Shown one piece after another: positions 44,379 to 57,180 of a DNA stretch of 64,000 bases. Within the stretch, counting starts at the first letter, position 1, and each line of letters starts with the position of its first letter. The position numbers and the translations under genes are program-made. The notes beneath the pieces are model-generated. The model ran no database searches, had not been told where the DNA came from, and saw only the letters and a list, made by a program, of their open reading frames with translations. The DNA lies in the NCBI RefSeq assembly GCF_900324465.2, contig NC_046615.1, forward strand, positions 24,253,836 through 24,317,835, given 5' to 3'. The DNA is from Anabas testudineus. Lineage: Eukaryota; Chordata; Actinopteri; Anabantiformes; Anabantidae.

Positions 44379-46935
44379 TAACCAGGTTAGTGCGTGGGAA
44401 CAGGAATATAACCAGGTTAGTGTGTGGGAACAGGAATATAACCAGGTTAGTGCGTGGGAACAGGAATATAACCAGGTTAGTGTGTGGGAACAGGAATATA
44501 ACCAGGTTAGTGCGTGGGAACAGGAATATAACCAGGTTAGTGTGTGGGAACAGGAATATAACCAGGTTAGTGCGTGGGAACAGGAATATAACCAGGTTAG
44601 TGCGTGGGAACAGAATATAACCAGGTTAGTGCGTGGGAACAGGAATATAACCAGGTTAGTGCGTGGGAACAGGAATATAACCAGGTTAGTGCGTGGGAAC
44701 AGGAATATAACCAGGTTAGTGCGTGGTAACAGGAATATAACCAGGTTAGTGCGTGGGAACAGGAATATAACCAGGTTAATGCGTGGGAACAGGAATATAA
44801 CCAGGTTAGTGCGTGGGAACAGGAATATAACCAGGTTAATGCGTGGGAACAGGAATATAACCAGGTTAGTGTGTGGGAACAGGAATATAACCAGGTTAGT
44901 GCGTGGGAACAGGAATATAACCAGGTTAGTGTGTGGGAACAGGAATATAACCAGGTTAGTGCGTGGGAACAGGAATATAACCAGGTTAGTGTGTGGTAAC
45001 AGGAATATAACCAGGTTAGTGGTTATATATACCAGGTTAGTGCGTGGTAACAGGAATATAACCAGGTTAGTGCGTGGTAACAGGAATATAACCAGTAGTA
45101 ACCAGGTTAGTGCGTGGTAACAGGAATATAACCAGTAGTAACCAGGTTAGTGCGTGGTAACAGGAATATAACCAGGTTAGTGTGTGGTAACAGGAATATA
45201 ACCAGGTTAGTGCGTGGTAACAGGAATATAACCAGGTTAGTGTTTGGTAACAGGAATATAACCAGTAGTAACCAGGTTAGTGCGTGGTAACAGGAATATA
45301 ACCAGGTTAGTGTGTGGTAACAGGAATATAACCAGGTTAGTGGTTATATATACCAGGTTAGTGCGTGGTAACAGGAATATAACCAGGTTAGTGCGTGGGA
45401 ACAGGAATATAACCAGTAGTAACCAGGTTAGTGCGTGGGAACAGGAATATAACCAGGTTAGTGCGTGGTAACAGGAATATAACCAGGTTAGTGTGTGGTA
45501 ACAGGAATATAACCAGTAGTAACCAGGTTAGTGCGTGGTAACAGGAATATAACCAGGTTAGTGTGTGGTAACAGGAATATAACCAGGTTAGTGGTTATAT
45601 ATACCAGGTTAGTGCGTGGGAACAGGAATATAACCAGGTTAATGCGTGGGAACAGGAATATAACCAGTAGTAACCAGGTTAGTGCGTGGTAACAGGAATA
45701 TAACCAGTAGTAACCAGGTTAGTGCGTGGTAACAGGAATATAACCAGGTTAGTGCGTGGGAACAGGAATATAACCAGGTTAGTGCGTGGTAACAGGAATA
45801 TAACCAGTAGTAACCAGGTTAGTGCGTGGTAACAGGAATATAACCAGGTTAGTGCGTGGGAACAGGAATATAACCAGGTTAGTGCGTGGGAACAGGAATA
45901 TAACCAGGTTAGTGCGTGGGAACAGGAATATAACCAGGTTAGTGCGTGGGAACAGGAATATAACCAGGTTAGTGCGTGGTAACAGGAATATAACCAGGTT
46001 AGTGTGTGGTAACAGGAATATAACCAGGTTAGTGTGTGGTAACAGGAATATAACCAGTAGTAACCAGGTTAGTGCGTGGTAACAGGAATATAACCAGGTT
46101 AGTGCGTGGGAACAGGAATATAACCAGGTTAATGCGTGGTAACAGGAATATAACCAGGTTAGTGCGTGGGAACAGGAATATAACCAGTAGTAACCAGGTT
46201 AGTGCGTGGTAACAGGAATATAACCAGTAGTAACCAGGTTAGTGCGTGGTAACAGGAATATAACCAGGTTAGTGCGTGGGAACAGGAATATAACCAGGTT
46301 AGTGCGTGGGAACAGGAATATAACCAGTAGTAACCAGGTTAGTGTGTGGTAACAGGAATATAACCAGGTTAGTGCGTGGGAACAGGAATATAACCAGGTT
46401 AGTGCGTGGGAACAGGAATATAACCAGTAGTAACCAGGTTAGTGCGTGGTAACAGGAATATAACCAGTAGTAACCAGGTTAGTGCGTGGTAACAGGAATA
46501 TAACCAGGTTAGTGCGTGGGAACAGGAATATAACCAGGTTAGTGCGTGGGAACAGGAATATAACCAGGTTAGTGCGTGGTAACAGGAATATAACCAGGTT
46601 AGTGCGTGGGAACAGGAATATAACCAGGTTAGTGCGTGGGAACAGGAATATAACCAGGTTAGTGCGTGGTAACAGGAATATAACCAGGTTAGTGTGTGGT
46701 AACAGGAATTTAACCAGTAGTAACCAGGTTAGTGCGTGGGAACAGGAATATAACCAGGTTAGTGCGTGGTAACAGGAATATAACCAGGTTAGTGTGTGGT
46801 AACAGGAATTTAACCAGTAGTAACCAGGTTAGTGCGTGGGAACAGGAATATAACCAGGTTAGTGTGTGGTAACAGGAATATAACCAGGTTAGTGTTTGGT
46901 AACAGGAATATAACCAGTAGTAACCAGGTGAGGTT
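44379..46935. repeat. 2.5 kb minisatellite, 30-base unit, between the two cd59-like genes
   Basis: About 80 copies of a 30-base unit (AACCAGGTTAGTGCGTGGGA followed by ACAGGAATAT) are in tandem. Common variants are GTGCGTGG/GTGTGTGG, GGGAAC/GGTAAC and a 40-base form with an extra GTAGTAACCA. A rarer GGTTATATATACC variant occurs near 45021, 45342 and 45592. Longer blocks of variants recur, so there is higher-order structure. The array lies upstream of copy 1 and immediately beyond the probable polyadenylation site of copy 2 (47013-47018). Because 30 is divisible by three, open frames appear throughout; I do not regard them as genes. Confidence 0.97.
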
Positions 46936-47231
46936 AAAGGTGCAGTCTGTCGGCCTCTGTGGACTGATCATCCATTTGAAAGAGCAAGAAAACAACTAAC
47001 GTCATTTGATGGTTTATTGATTAGATTTGAAATGAAAATAAAAACAGAACTGAAGTTTCACCATGATACAAAAATACAGTCGGAGGAAAGCTCATGTTGT
47101 TCTTTTGGTTACTGTTAAACTGGTAAAAATGGAAAATATTTATTGTCACTTTCAAACCTGAGAAGCCTGAAGATGAACAAAAACAAATGTTAACTTCTCA
47201 AAACATCACTAATTATTCATCCACAGTGACT

Positions 47232-49196
47232 TCAGATCCAACTCCACCCAACACTCAGCAGCAACCCCACCACGGTCACGGTGGCTGTTGCTGTGGGTAA
47301 GGTGTTGCCAGAGTTGCACAGGTTGCTGTTGCAGCAGCGGAAGGTGAAGTCGGAGATTGCCGGAAACATCTGGGCAAGACGAGCGTAATTGCAGTCTGTG
47401 TACCTGATACACTGACGGATGGTCTTCCCACCTGAAGGTGAGAACATGTCCTGACATCAGCTTTTACTGCTTCATTAGATTTTAACAAACTGCATCTAGA
47501 GAGGAACTGAATGGAAAGTAACATCAACTGAAAGTCCAAGTGTCTCAGAACTGTACTCAGGGACTGTGTTCAAGTATCAGACCAGGTGCAGTAAGTGGAT
47601 TCTGACCTTTTTCACTCAGTGATATGCAGGAGTCTTGGTACGTGCACTCATGGACGTTCTCACAGACTCCGGTGTAGTCGGAGCACTTGTAGCAGCTAAG
47701 TCCAGAGCCTGAGGAAGAAGCCAGACCAACAAACTGTCACAGTGTTATTTGGAAGCGGAACCAGCTTCAGGCATTAACATGCATGTAACACAGCACTAAC
47801 AGTGATAATGTTTCTTTAGGTTTAAACATCCCTGCAGACTTCAACACGGGGCTCAAAGGTTCTATAGGAAACAGGATCTTCAGCGACTCCTGCTGCACAA
47901 TCCGCTCAGCAGTTATTAAATTAAATTAAATTATTAAATGTTAATTAAAAATAAAAAACATCTAATCTGTTGTTGTGTTGGTGGAGAGTCAGACTGCTAG
48001 GAGCTGACAGGAACTGGACCAAAAGAAAGAAACTTATTTTGTCAGCCGCTATCAAGCAGGGTTAGGGTTATTACCTATGATTTAAACATCCAAATACAGA
48101 AAACACAACCAAACACTGTGTAGCTTGTTTGTTGATGATCTACTGAGAAACTTGTTGGTACCTGTACTCAGACAAAGATTGTTTGTGAGAGAAGATGCTT
48201 CACTGTACACTTGTACAACTGCAGTAGGACTGAGCATTAATCTAGCTCCTGAAAATCAAGCAGAGTGAAACATCTTCACTGTAGAGGATCCTGTTGTGGC
48301 AGTTTCTAGTTTCACACATCAAAAAATTAAACAGTTAAACTAAATATATACACATCAGATCAGAGCCTTTACAAGGACTCATCTTTGGAGCCAAAAAACT
48401 TGACTGGGACATTTCTGTTCAGTGGAAGTCAAACGTAGCACATTTTGTAGGGGGCCATTTAGTGTCCATGTCTAAAACATGTATGTGTGGTTCCTTCCTC
48501 ATTATTAGTGTATTATTAGGTGATATTACTTACTACCTGCCTGCTCCCTCTCACTCTTGAGTTTGCCTTCTTAAAGTGACACTATTCAGAAGAGGATTTC
48601 AACTGAACACGTACCACTAGCAAATATTATTTGTAATTTAATTTGATTTAAAAGGTCAACACATGTAGGTCAAAGTCATTTCTAGACATTTATTGTGGTG
48701 CACAAGGAGAGATTTCCTGCTTTAAGAACTCTACTGAAAATCAACTCTTAACTTCTTGTTTTTTTGTGAAAAGGTATAAACACAATGCTCAAAGGTATAG
48801 TTTAATTACATTTAACAAACAGTATAATGTTATCATTAGAATTGGAACTTACCTAACTCCAGTTAGTAGCTGCACAACTGTCATCTAACCAGTATAAAGC
48901 AGGGATGCTTTTCTGGCTTCATAAATAATCCTTTAGCAGGTGGGATCAGTTATGTAGTCGGATAATGAGTTTAATCTTTATTAAAACTTTGGTATTAAAT
49001 ATATATTCAGTGTATCTAAGTGTGTGAGGTTGTGTCTTCTAAGAATTAAATAATGTACATTTATGGTGATTTTAAATAATATAAGGCTCCTAGAGTTAGT
49101 GTGCGTTGTCTCCAGTGACTAATGTGTCCCGGTCCACTCACCCAGCGGCAGCATCCCGCAGCAGAGCAGCAGGAACGGTCCAAGGCAGCGCTTCAT
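47232..49196 (-). CDS. cd59: CD59-like GPI-anchored Ly6 protein, copy 2
   Basis: This is a tandem duplicate of the gene at 42076-44047. Exons 49142-49196, 47607-47708 and 47232-47431 chain in phase to 118 residues; exons 2 and 3 have exactly the lengths of copy 1. The signal peptide is shorter (MKRCLGPFLLLCCGMLPLG). The mature domain runs LSCYKCSDYTGVCENVHEC to CCNSNLCN, again with the Ly6 cysteines, and the GPI-signal tail TATATVTVVGLLLSVGWSWI is identical to copy 1. The mature part differs at many positions while the tail and 3' UTR start are nearly identical, which suggests gene conversion or selection. On the minus strand an AATAAA lies at 47013-47018, next to the minisatellite. Both copies look intact. 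Confidence 0.87.
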
Positions 49197-49905
49197 GTCG
49201 TCTCAGAAATAACCTGAAATCAAACCAGACTGCAGAAGGCGTCAGGTCGGAGTGGCTGAGTTTAGTGTCAGTTTTGTTCCACTGTGACCCCCCGAGAAAG
49301 ATCGAGAAGTCGACTGAACAGCTCTTTGTCCTCCGCACCACAAAGACTCCCTGTCTGGTCAAACACCCTCCTCCTCCGCCTCCAACAATCACTTGTTCAC
49401 TGAGGCTTCAGCTACGCAGTGATTTTTTTCTGCTGTTTTAGAAAACAAAGTGCTCTAGTGACTCTTTACTTGGTGTCTGCACCACAAGTGTGAACGTGTG
49501 CAGAACTGACACGTGCAGCTTCAGGGGACTGAATAATAGACACGACAGAAGTCACTAAAAGTTGCAATTTGTGTTGAATTTGAAGGAAACACTGGAACCA
49601 TTTGCAATTATTTGTTGCGGATGGAGTCACATCAACTTACCATGAGTGATGGTGTTCTTCAGGGGTCTATTCTTGGACCACGAGTTTCCACACTATACAT
49701 AAATAACATTAATTTATCACATCAGTACTTTAACAGACAGTTTTCTATGCCTCGGGTTCCAGCAGCACTCAGACTTCAACCCATCTCCAAACTGCTTTGA
49801 CGCATTTCAAATGGCACTGCAAGATGTTAAATACTGATGACACCTTCCCTGGGGTGATAACTTTAAGTAGTATCTATGCATCTTATGATCAGTCTTTTAA
49901 ATATT
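49197..49905. other. Upstream of cd59 copy 2; no gene seen
   Basis: The left part is the 5' flank of copy 2. A short plus-strand frame at 49612-49800 reads DGVLQGSILGPRVSTLYINN, which resembles the reverse-transcriptase word QGSxLGPxLFxLYINDL, so a small non-LTR retroelement scrap is likely there. Nothing else is recognisable. Confidence 0.5.
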
Positions 49906-49908
49906 TAC

Positions 49909-51170
49909 AGTTATGTTCAGAATAATAGCAGTACAATATGACTATATAATAAGAATAATCCAGGTTTTTAGTATTTTTTATTGCTACATGGCAAACCAAA
50001 AAACAGGTGTGAATCAGATGGCCCCTATTTAAGGATGAAGCCAGCACTTGTTGAATATGCATTTAAAAGCCTGGAAAATGGATCCTTCAAAACACTGTTC
50101 AGAAGAACAGCGTACTTTGATTAAAACGTTGATTGGAGAGGGGAAAACCTATGAAAAAAAATGATGGGCTGTTCAGCTAAAATGATCTCCAATGCCTTAA
50201 AATGGAACACAAAACCAGAGAGACGTGGAAGAAAACGGAAGACAACCATCAAAATGGATCGAAGAATAACCAGAATGGCAAAGGCTCAGTCAATGATCAG
50301 CTCCAAGATGATCAAAGACAGTCTGGAGTTACCTGTAAGTACTGTGACAGTTAGAAGACGTCTGTGTGAAGCTAATCTATTCTCAAGAATCCCCCACAAA
50401 GTCCCTCTGTTAAAAAAAAGGGATGAAGTGCAGAAGAGGTTCCAATTTGCCAAAGAACACATCAACTGGTAGTAAGAGAAATGGAGGAACATTTTGTGGA
50501 ATGATGAGAGTAAAACTGTTCTTTTTTGTGTCCACAGACAGTTTGTGAGACGACCCCCAAACTCTGAATTCAAGCCACAGTACACAGTGAAGACAGTGAA
50601 GCATGGTGGTGTAAGCATCATGATATGGACCTGTTTCTCATGTTGGGCCTATTTATCACATACCAGGGATCGTGGATCATTTTGCACATGTCAAAATACT
50701 TGAAGAGGTCATGTTGCCTTATGCTGATGAGGACATGCACTGAAATGGTTGTTTCAACAAGACAATGACCCCAAACACACTAGTAAACACACTACTAAAC
50801 AAAGTCTTGGTTCCAAACCAGCAACATTAATGTTATGGAGTAGCCAGCCCAATCCCCGAACCTTAATCCAATGGAGAACTTGTGGTGTGATATCGAAAAG
50901 GCTGTTTCTGAAGCAAAACCAAGAAATGTAAATGAATTGTAGAATGTTGTTGAAGAATCATGGAGTGGAATAACTGCTGAAAGGTGCCACAGGTTGGTCG
51001 ACTCCATGTCACACAGATGTGAAGCAGTTAGAAAAAACTGTGGTCATACAACTAAATATTAGTTTAGTGATTCACAGGATTGTTAAATCCTAGAAACAAA
51101 AACCTTTGTACAAAATAGTTTGAGTTTGTACAGTCAACGGCAGACACTGCTATTTTTTTACATTACACAC
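49909..51170 (+). mobile_element. Decayed Tc1-like DNA transposon
   Basis: The left end, ACAGTTATGTTCAGAATAATAGCAGT at 49909-49934, is a typical Tc1-family inverted-repeat end; a degraded counterpart (ACACTGCTATTTTTTTACAT) lies near 51145. Transposase pieces run in order on the plus strand: helix-turn-helix (GRKRKTTIKMDRRITRMAKA; TVTVRRRLCEANLFSR), then WNDESK, the first catalytic Asp region, HGGVSIMIWTCFS, then QQDNDPKHTSK with the second Asp, and a PNPRTLIQWRTC remnant of the PDLNPxE region. An in-frame stop after KEHINW and further frame changes break it, so it is inactive. Confidence 0.85.
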
Positions 51171-52684
51171 ATGCATATTAACCATGATGGGAAAGATACT
51201 ACAGACCTTTTAAAGGGAGTGATCTGCAAACTACCACTAGATGGGATTCTTTCGTTTAAACCTGTTTTCTATGACCTGTGTAACTGTTTCTGTAGTAATC
51301 GTTTCTTCTTAGGCTTCTGAATTTTTCGGTTTTCTTATTCTCATATTCAGTGAGACTACCTGATTATCATTTGTCTCACCTTCCAGCTTCTTCAAACTGT
51401 GTATGTCAGCTTTGAATATAGTTTTAACCTATTGTATGTGGTTGTATAGGGAATATACATGTATTATGTGTGGGATTTGGTGGTTGGCTAATACTACTGT
51501 GGTCATGCTGATGTATGCAAGTTTAATTACTTGTCAAGTTTATAACCAGACAGCTGTTATTCATGTTAGCCACTTTAAAAATTGAGAATTTGAAATGTGG
51601 AATTGTTTTGAGTTTTATCCCGAGCACAGTGCGGCCCAGCCTGTCCTCTCTCTCGAACGTGGGAGACGCCATTGTTGGTTTGGTGTTTGACTATTTTTGT
51701 TTCTCCAGACGCTGCGGAGACAACAGAGGCAATGTGACAACTTTCCGTTTGTTTTCCATGACTTTTAAGATATCATATGTTTTTACTGTGGTCATTTTTG
51801 TTGTTATGCATTTCATAACAATTTCTTGTAATATTTTACAGTCGTTTGAAACCAACAGATCAGATCAATAACTAAAGCTCATCAATTAGGATCAAGTAGC
51901 TCCTGAGAAATACAGGCAGTCAGATTCAGTAGGAAACAGCTGAGGAGGGGATCAGGATCAGATCAGCTTAGTTTTAACTGATGTGTACTGGGATCAGCTG
52001 CTTGTAATAACTGACTAGAATGAGGGCAAATAGTGTGAGTGCTCTGTGTGTCACATTAATCCTCCACTGTTAACGGCAGTGAGAGTGGAGATGTTTAAAT
52101 AAAAATCCAAAGGCGTCACAGCAGCTGGACACAGATACAGTCGCTTCTCTGTGTGCAGCTGACAGTCCCGTCTGTCCCGCTCTGGGACCGTTAGATGACA
52201 ATACAAACTCATCCCTCCAGACTCCAGCTCCGTTTGTGGTTCATCGCAGTCAGTCTGTAGTTTCCTGCTGCTACAAAACACAGAGAAAAAACTGCTTCAA
52301 CAACAAGATGCACTGAATTCATTTAACAGAAAATTCTACATCCAGGGTCAAACCTCACCCAAAGCAGCAAATGTCCCTGAGCCAGTTTCACATCTAGTGG
52401 AGGCTTCAGTAGAACTACGTTGGATTTCGTCGTCTCTTCGTGGCAGAATGGGTCGAGTTTAATAAATCACAGCACTTTCTGTTCCACAGCAGCAGAGATG
52501 TTTGTCTGGATCTGAGGTGATTTTATTCCCTGCACTTGGTTTCACTTTGCACCACCACCTGTAACAGTAGGTGCAGTGTTCTTGGGGTTGAATACTTCAC
52601 ATTTTCTCCTCTAGACATGTTCACTGTGGCCAAACAACTCTATCTTTGTCTCATCTAAACATAAACTTTCCCCCACAAGAGTTT

Positions 52685-52765
52685 TCTTTACACTGCTTGT
52701 CCCCCAGTGACAGCTGGGAACGGCTCCAGCCCCCTGCAGCCCGTCACAGGATGGAGGCACTTTTT
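52685..52765 (+). repeat. Fish interspersed repeat fragment
   Basis: CCCCCAGTGACAGCTGGGAA, CGGCTCCAGCCCCCTGCAG and CACAGGATGGAGGCA match the end of a common fish dispersed repeat, the same family as 32520-32700. Confidence 0.65.
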
Positions 52766-53924
52766 CTTTGTCTTCAGCTGCAAACTGTAGTCAAACTTAA
52801 AGTCGTCATTCTTGGGTTCCATGAATAATTTTTTTTTCCATGAAAAACTTTTTTTTTTGTCTCCATCACCAAACCACAGGGGGGTTTCAGCTTTTTCTTC
52901 TGCTTAAACCAAATTCTACATTAGAGCTGGAATATTGGATTTTAGAATAGAAGTTCAGAGCGGCGCTGGGCCAGTTTCCTCTGGTTTTCAGCGAAGAGAG
53001 AAGCTAATGTAGGAGAAACATTTTGTCTACATGCTCTGAAGAACCTAATATTGATCTTTAAAACAGTAGCAGCCAGTTGCATTTACAACAGGAGCAGCCC
53101 GATCCTGTCCCAGGACCGATCCGATGAAAGGCTGAGTTGATGAGGATGTTCTTTCAGGTCACACATGAAATGCAGCTTTTATTCGAAAGAGTTTTTTTTG
53201 ACTCCTCGCAGGCCTGAGAAAGCTGCACCGGACTGGACACCCAGCAACTGGTGACACTACTGTTTAAACAGTACAAATAGTAAACTGACATTGAACGCAG
53301 GCCTGTGTTCGTTCAGTGTGAATGAAGTCTCGCTGCAGCAGGTGATGTCAGGCTCCAGGCAGCTACAGACTCTTGTTAACAACAAGTGAACAGAGCAGAT
53401 CACTGCAGCAGCTCAGTCAGCTGTGACACTGAAAAGCACTCTTGGCTTTTGTAACATGAAACTATTCTGAGTGTTACCAAAGTCGGATCCCCTCCTGCCC
53501 TCCTTTGTTTCTGCTAGTTGACCCGTTCACTCGAGTGGACACATTTCCTTCCTCTTTCACAGACTTGAACTTGGCAGGAGGGTTTTGCTTTCTGATAAAC
53601 TGCTTTTCAAACGGCTTCTCCTGGAAACATGTCCACGTCCAAGAGGAACTGTGTTTGTCACGTTTCACACATCAGTTCTTCAGAACACAGCAGCTGGAGT
53701 CCAAAACAGTCTCCTGACCCCCGACCCCACCAGCATTTACAGTACATTTACTTCCCCACGTCAGAAATACTGCAGATTCTCAACACTCAACACCGTTTTT
53801 ATCAGGTTGTACTGAAACTTTGTGTTGAACCTGCACATTTTTGTTAGTAAGTTGATTTTAACATGTCAACTAGTTACTAATTTCTCTAGATCACCTCGTT
53901 AATTGACCAGTAGTCATTAATGTA

Positions 53925-54130
53925 GTGGTCGGCACTGTCTCCTCACAGCAAGAAGGAGCCGGGTTCCTTTCTGTGTGGAGTTTCTATGTTCTCCCCGTGT
54001 CTGTGTGGGTTCTCTCTGGGTTCTCCAGGATCCTCCCACATCCTCAGACATGCATGTCAGGTCCATCGGGCCCTGGGAGAGGATGCAGGCGGCAGACTTA
54101 AAAAGTAAAGTGCTTTAAAAATTAAATGGG
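53925..54130 (+). repeat. Fish interspersed repeat fragment, possibly SINE-like
   Basis: TGGTCGGCACTGTCTCCTCA, CAGCAAGAAGGAGCCGGGTT, GTGTGGAGTTTCTATGTTCT and CCCCGTGTCTGTGTGGGTTC are diagnostic words of a highly repeated fish element. It ends in an AT-rich tail with ATT repeats, as SINE-like copies do. Confidence 0.7.
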
Positions 54131-56489
54131 TTATTATTATTAGTAGTAGCTGGTCTGTCTGTTTGTCACATACTTCATTACAGTACTCAAGTAGATTTAC
54201 TTACTGTCACTGGTGCAGACAAACGCAGACAAGGTGAAAATACCAGTACTTTGTTTTCTTGGTAGTTGAAGAACGGGATAAAAAAGCAGAAGCAAGAACA
54301 TGGTAACAACTTCAGGACGGGTTAGTAACTAGTACACACAAATCTAGGTAGACGGACAGGAATACAGGTAAGTATACAAAAACACAGACAGGTACGTGAA
54401 ACTCATTAAACCTGAGGCAGCAATGGCACGTGAGACAATTGATCAGACGATCGTAAAGAAATAGAAAAGCAGGTCGACTACTGTTCGCACCGGGGAAGTG
54501 ATGAGTGAGACATGGCTGGTAATTAGAGAATGAAGGACAGGTGTGCACCTCAACCAGAAGAACAGCACATTATTACTAATTATAATCATGTCGTTTTTTA
54601 TTTTAACCACATTATAGGAGCCAATAACTACTTATCATTACATATCCCATAATAAATACCAAATTACAATTCATTGATTATTGATGGACTGATGATGCAG
54701 CTGGTAACGCTAAAGCTGATCTTAATTTTTCTTGAAACGGCTGTAGTGATAGTTTTTCCTGAGGGGAATCCTCATTTGTTTAATATAATCTGCAAAGTAC
54801 AGTTATCCGACAGACGTGGAGCAGAGCACAAAGTAGAATAAAATAAATTCTATTGGAACGAGTCAAGACAACCTCAAACTTTTACAACTACTGTACTCAA
54901 TTAAAGCTGAATACAGCAGAACTTCTCTAAGAAACACCATGTTTTTAAGTTTCCTTCAGTATGAAAGTAGCTCGGAGCTTGTACTCCTTATGTATCAGAA
55001 AAGACTGAGGTACATCTGGATCCACAATTCAAACTGAACTTCTGAAAACAGCAGTAGTGTCTGTTCAACATGAGTTGAAAAAAAAACTCCACATAAAATG
55101 CCTTTTAAAATGTATTTTAAAGCATTTAAACATAAAAAACTGTGAACAGGCAACGCATCTGTAACCAAAGGTCCAATCCAACTCCAGCAGTGAAAAAACT
55201 CACAGTTCAACAAACATTAAAGTTAAAACCAACTCCAGGTTTTAAGCTCTGGAGTCAGATTACAATCAGCCAAGTGTCGGTATAAAGATAAACATAAGGC
55301 AAAGCACAAAAACGTGGCATTCATAAGTCGAATGTTTTGGGATGAAACTGCAGCAATAGAAGGATTTATACGCTGCGTCGTCGGTCTCACATGAAGTCGA
55401 AACAGAAACACTAACACCGATTTGAACAGTAAAAACATGCATGCACACATTACACACATGCACCGTATGTTTACAGAACCGAATGTGTACAGGATTTATT
55501 TGATATGAAAGGAAGAGATTGAAATAGCTTTGTGCCAACCGTACCACCATTATGAACACAGAATTTAACATTTTGGGAAGTAGTTACAGGCTGTTTCATA
55601 TGTCTAATAAGACAATCAGTGACAATAAGACAATCAGTGCATTGTTCTCATAGGTAAATCCTGCTACATGCAAACATCAACAGTCTGCAGATAGAAATTA
55701 GAATTCTGGGTAAACCAGACACTTTCACATCATTTGATGCTGATTAATATGTAAAAAAAATGTATAATAAAACATAAAAAATAAAATAAGGCGAAACTCA
55801 GAGCCAGAAGCTCTTGGTTCCTCCCACTTCAAATTCCATGTTCATGTGAGCAGTGATTGACTAATAATCTAACTCACACTAAGCCCAATGAGTGTACGTC
55901 CCAAAATGTTGAACTCTTTCATTTATGGGCACAAAGGTTTGTAAAAACTAAAGTAAAGTGACCGTCTGCCTCAGCTCATCGTATTCCCACCGTCTGACTT
56001 GTAGTCCAGCCATAAACACACACAACCTAACCTATTTATTCTAAAATACTGCTAAATAGAATCATGCACTGTTTAAAACAGATCTGAAATATCTGAAGCT
56101 CCAAAGATAGAATCATTCAAACATAAAACACACGATTCAAATATTTAATTTGCTGCAGTAACCATCTGAACAAATATGGAAAATAACGTAGTAGTATGGC
56201 GTAGCAGGATAGCACCCTTTGCTTTTGGTTCTTGCATTCGCTTGTTGTGGCACAATCATCATTCAAGAGAAAAATACTCTCCTTAAAAACAGACTCGACT
56301 GCATTTACAATATCTACAGTGTGTACAGTATATACTATCTATTATTTCTAATAGAAATATAAAACCCTTACACGTCCTGTTTCATCAGGCACTGAATGAC
56401 TGATGATCCCATCAGGTCAATGGCACAGACGCTGGGACCGTTTCCACTGTGTAGCTGGAGTTCTGGCATCATTAGGTATATAACAAGAG

Positions 56490-56690
56490 TAATCAGCCAG
56501 TCAGTCAGCAGTCAGTCAGCAGTCAGTCAGTCAATCAATCATTGGGTCAGCCAGTAAGTTCGGCCAATCAGTGAGTCAATCAATCAATCATTCGGCCAAT
56601 CAGTGAGTCAGTCAGCCAATCAGTGAGTCAATCAGTCAGTAAGTGTCTCAGTCAGTCAGTCATTGGGGTGTTCAGTCAGTGAGTCAGCCA
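56490..56690 (+). repeat. (CAGT)n/(CAAT)n degenerate tetranucleotide repeat
   Basis: CAGTCAGTCAGCAGTCAGTCAGT-type sequence alternates with CAATCAATCA and GAGTCAGCCAG words over about 200 bases. It is a decayed tetranucleotide microsatellite. Confidence 0.85.
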
Positions 56691-56779
56691 GAGCAGGATC
56701 CTTTCAGTGACGTCCAGCTGAACAGATACTACAACTTGGAGCCCGAAAAACGACACTGCTGTTACTTCTAGTCGCTTTA

Positions 56780-57180
56780 AGTCCTGCTGTGGAGCAGTTT
56801 TGTGTCTCTGTAGGTTTGTGATGTCTCTTCAGTTGTTTTGTGTCTCACTGCGGCTGCATTGCAGCTCTTTCCACACAGTTCTTGAAGGAATCTACTTGTA
56901 GCCTTTGCAGTATTGTTTGTAGTTCTTTGTGCCTCCTCAGTCGCTTTGTTCATTTCGTAGTAGCTGCTGCTAAGTCTTTAAAGAAGTTTTGTTTGTTTCT
57001 AGTCACATTGCTTTGTGGTCATTATGCATGTCTTTGTAGTCATTTTCTTTCTGGTTGTTCTTCACATCTTTATGAGTCTGTTTGTCATTAAGATGCTTTG
57101 TGTCTTTGAAGCTGGTAAGCGACTACCTTAAGCGATTTTGCGTCTTTTTGTAGATGTTTTGTGTATCTCAGATACCCTCA
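56780..57180 (+). repeat. Degenerate TTTTGTGTCTCTTTGTAGTC-type repeat
   Basis: Words such as GTTTTGTGTCTCACTGCGGC, TCTTTGTAGTCATTTTC and GCGTCTTTTTGTAGATG recur roughly every 20 bases for 400 bases. It is the same family as at 20810-21010 and, inverted, 23655-23760. Confidence 0.7.

Noticed and set aside
43963-44381. Plus-strand Ser-rich and Pro/Leu-rich frames
   Set aside because: They are translations of the pyrimidine tract and the antisense of the cd59 signal-peptide exon.
44390-46772. Open frames with repeated NITRLVRGNR peptides carrying N-x-T glycosylation-like sites
   Set aside because: The 30-base repeat unit has no stop, so frames stay open by arithmetic; there is no splice context or conserved start. 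The repeat is better explained as a minisatellite.
44379-46935. Possible CRISPR-like array
   Set aside because: Units are contiguous near-identical repeats without unique spacers, in a vertebrate genome.
51563-51871. 102-residue plus-strand frame
   Set aside because: No recognisable family word or splice context, in repeat-rich spacer DNA.
53474-53847. Overlapping short frames on both strands
   Set aside because: Mutually overlapping shadows with no conserved features.
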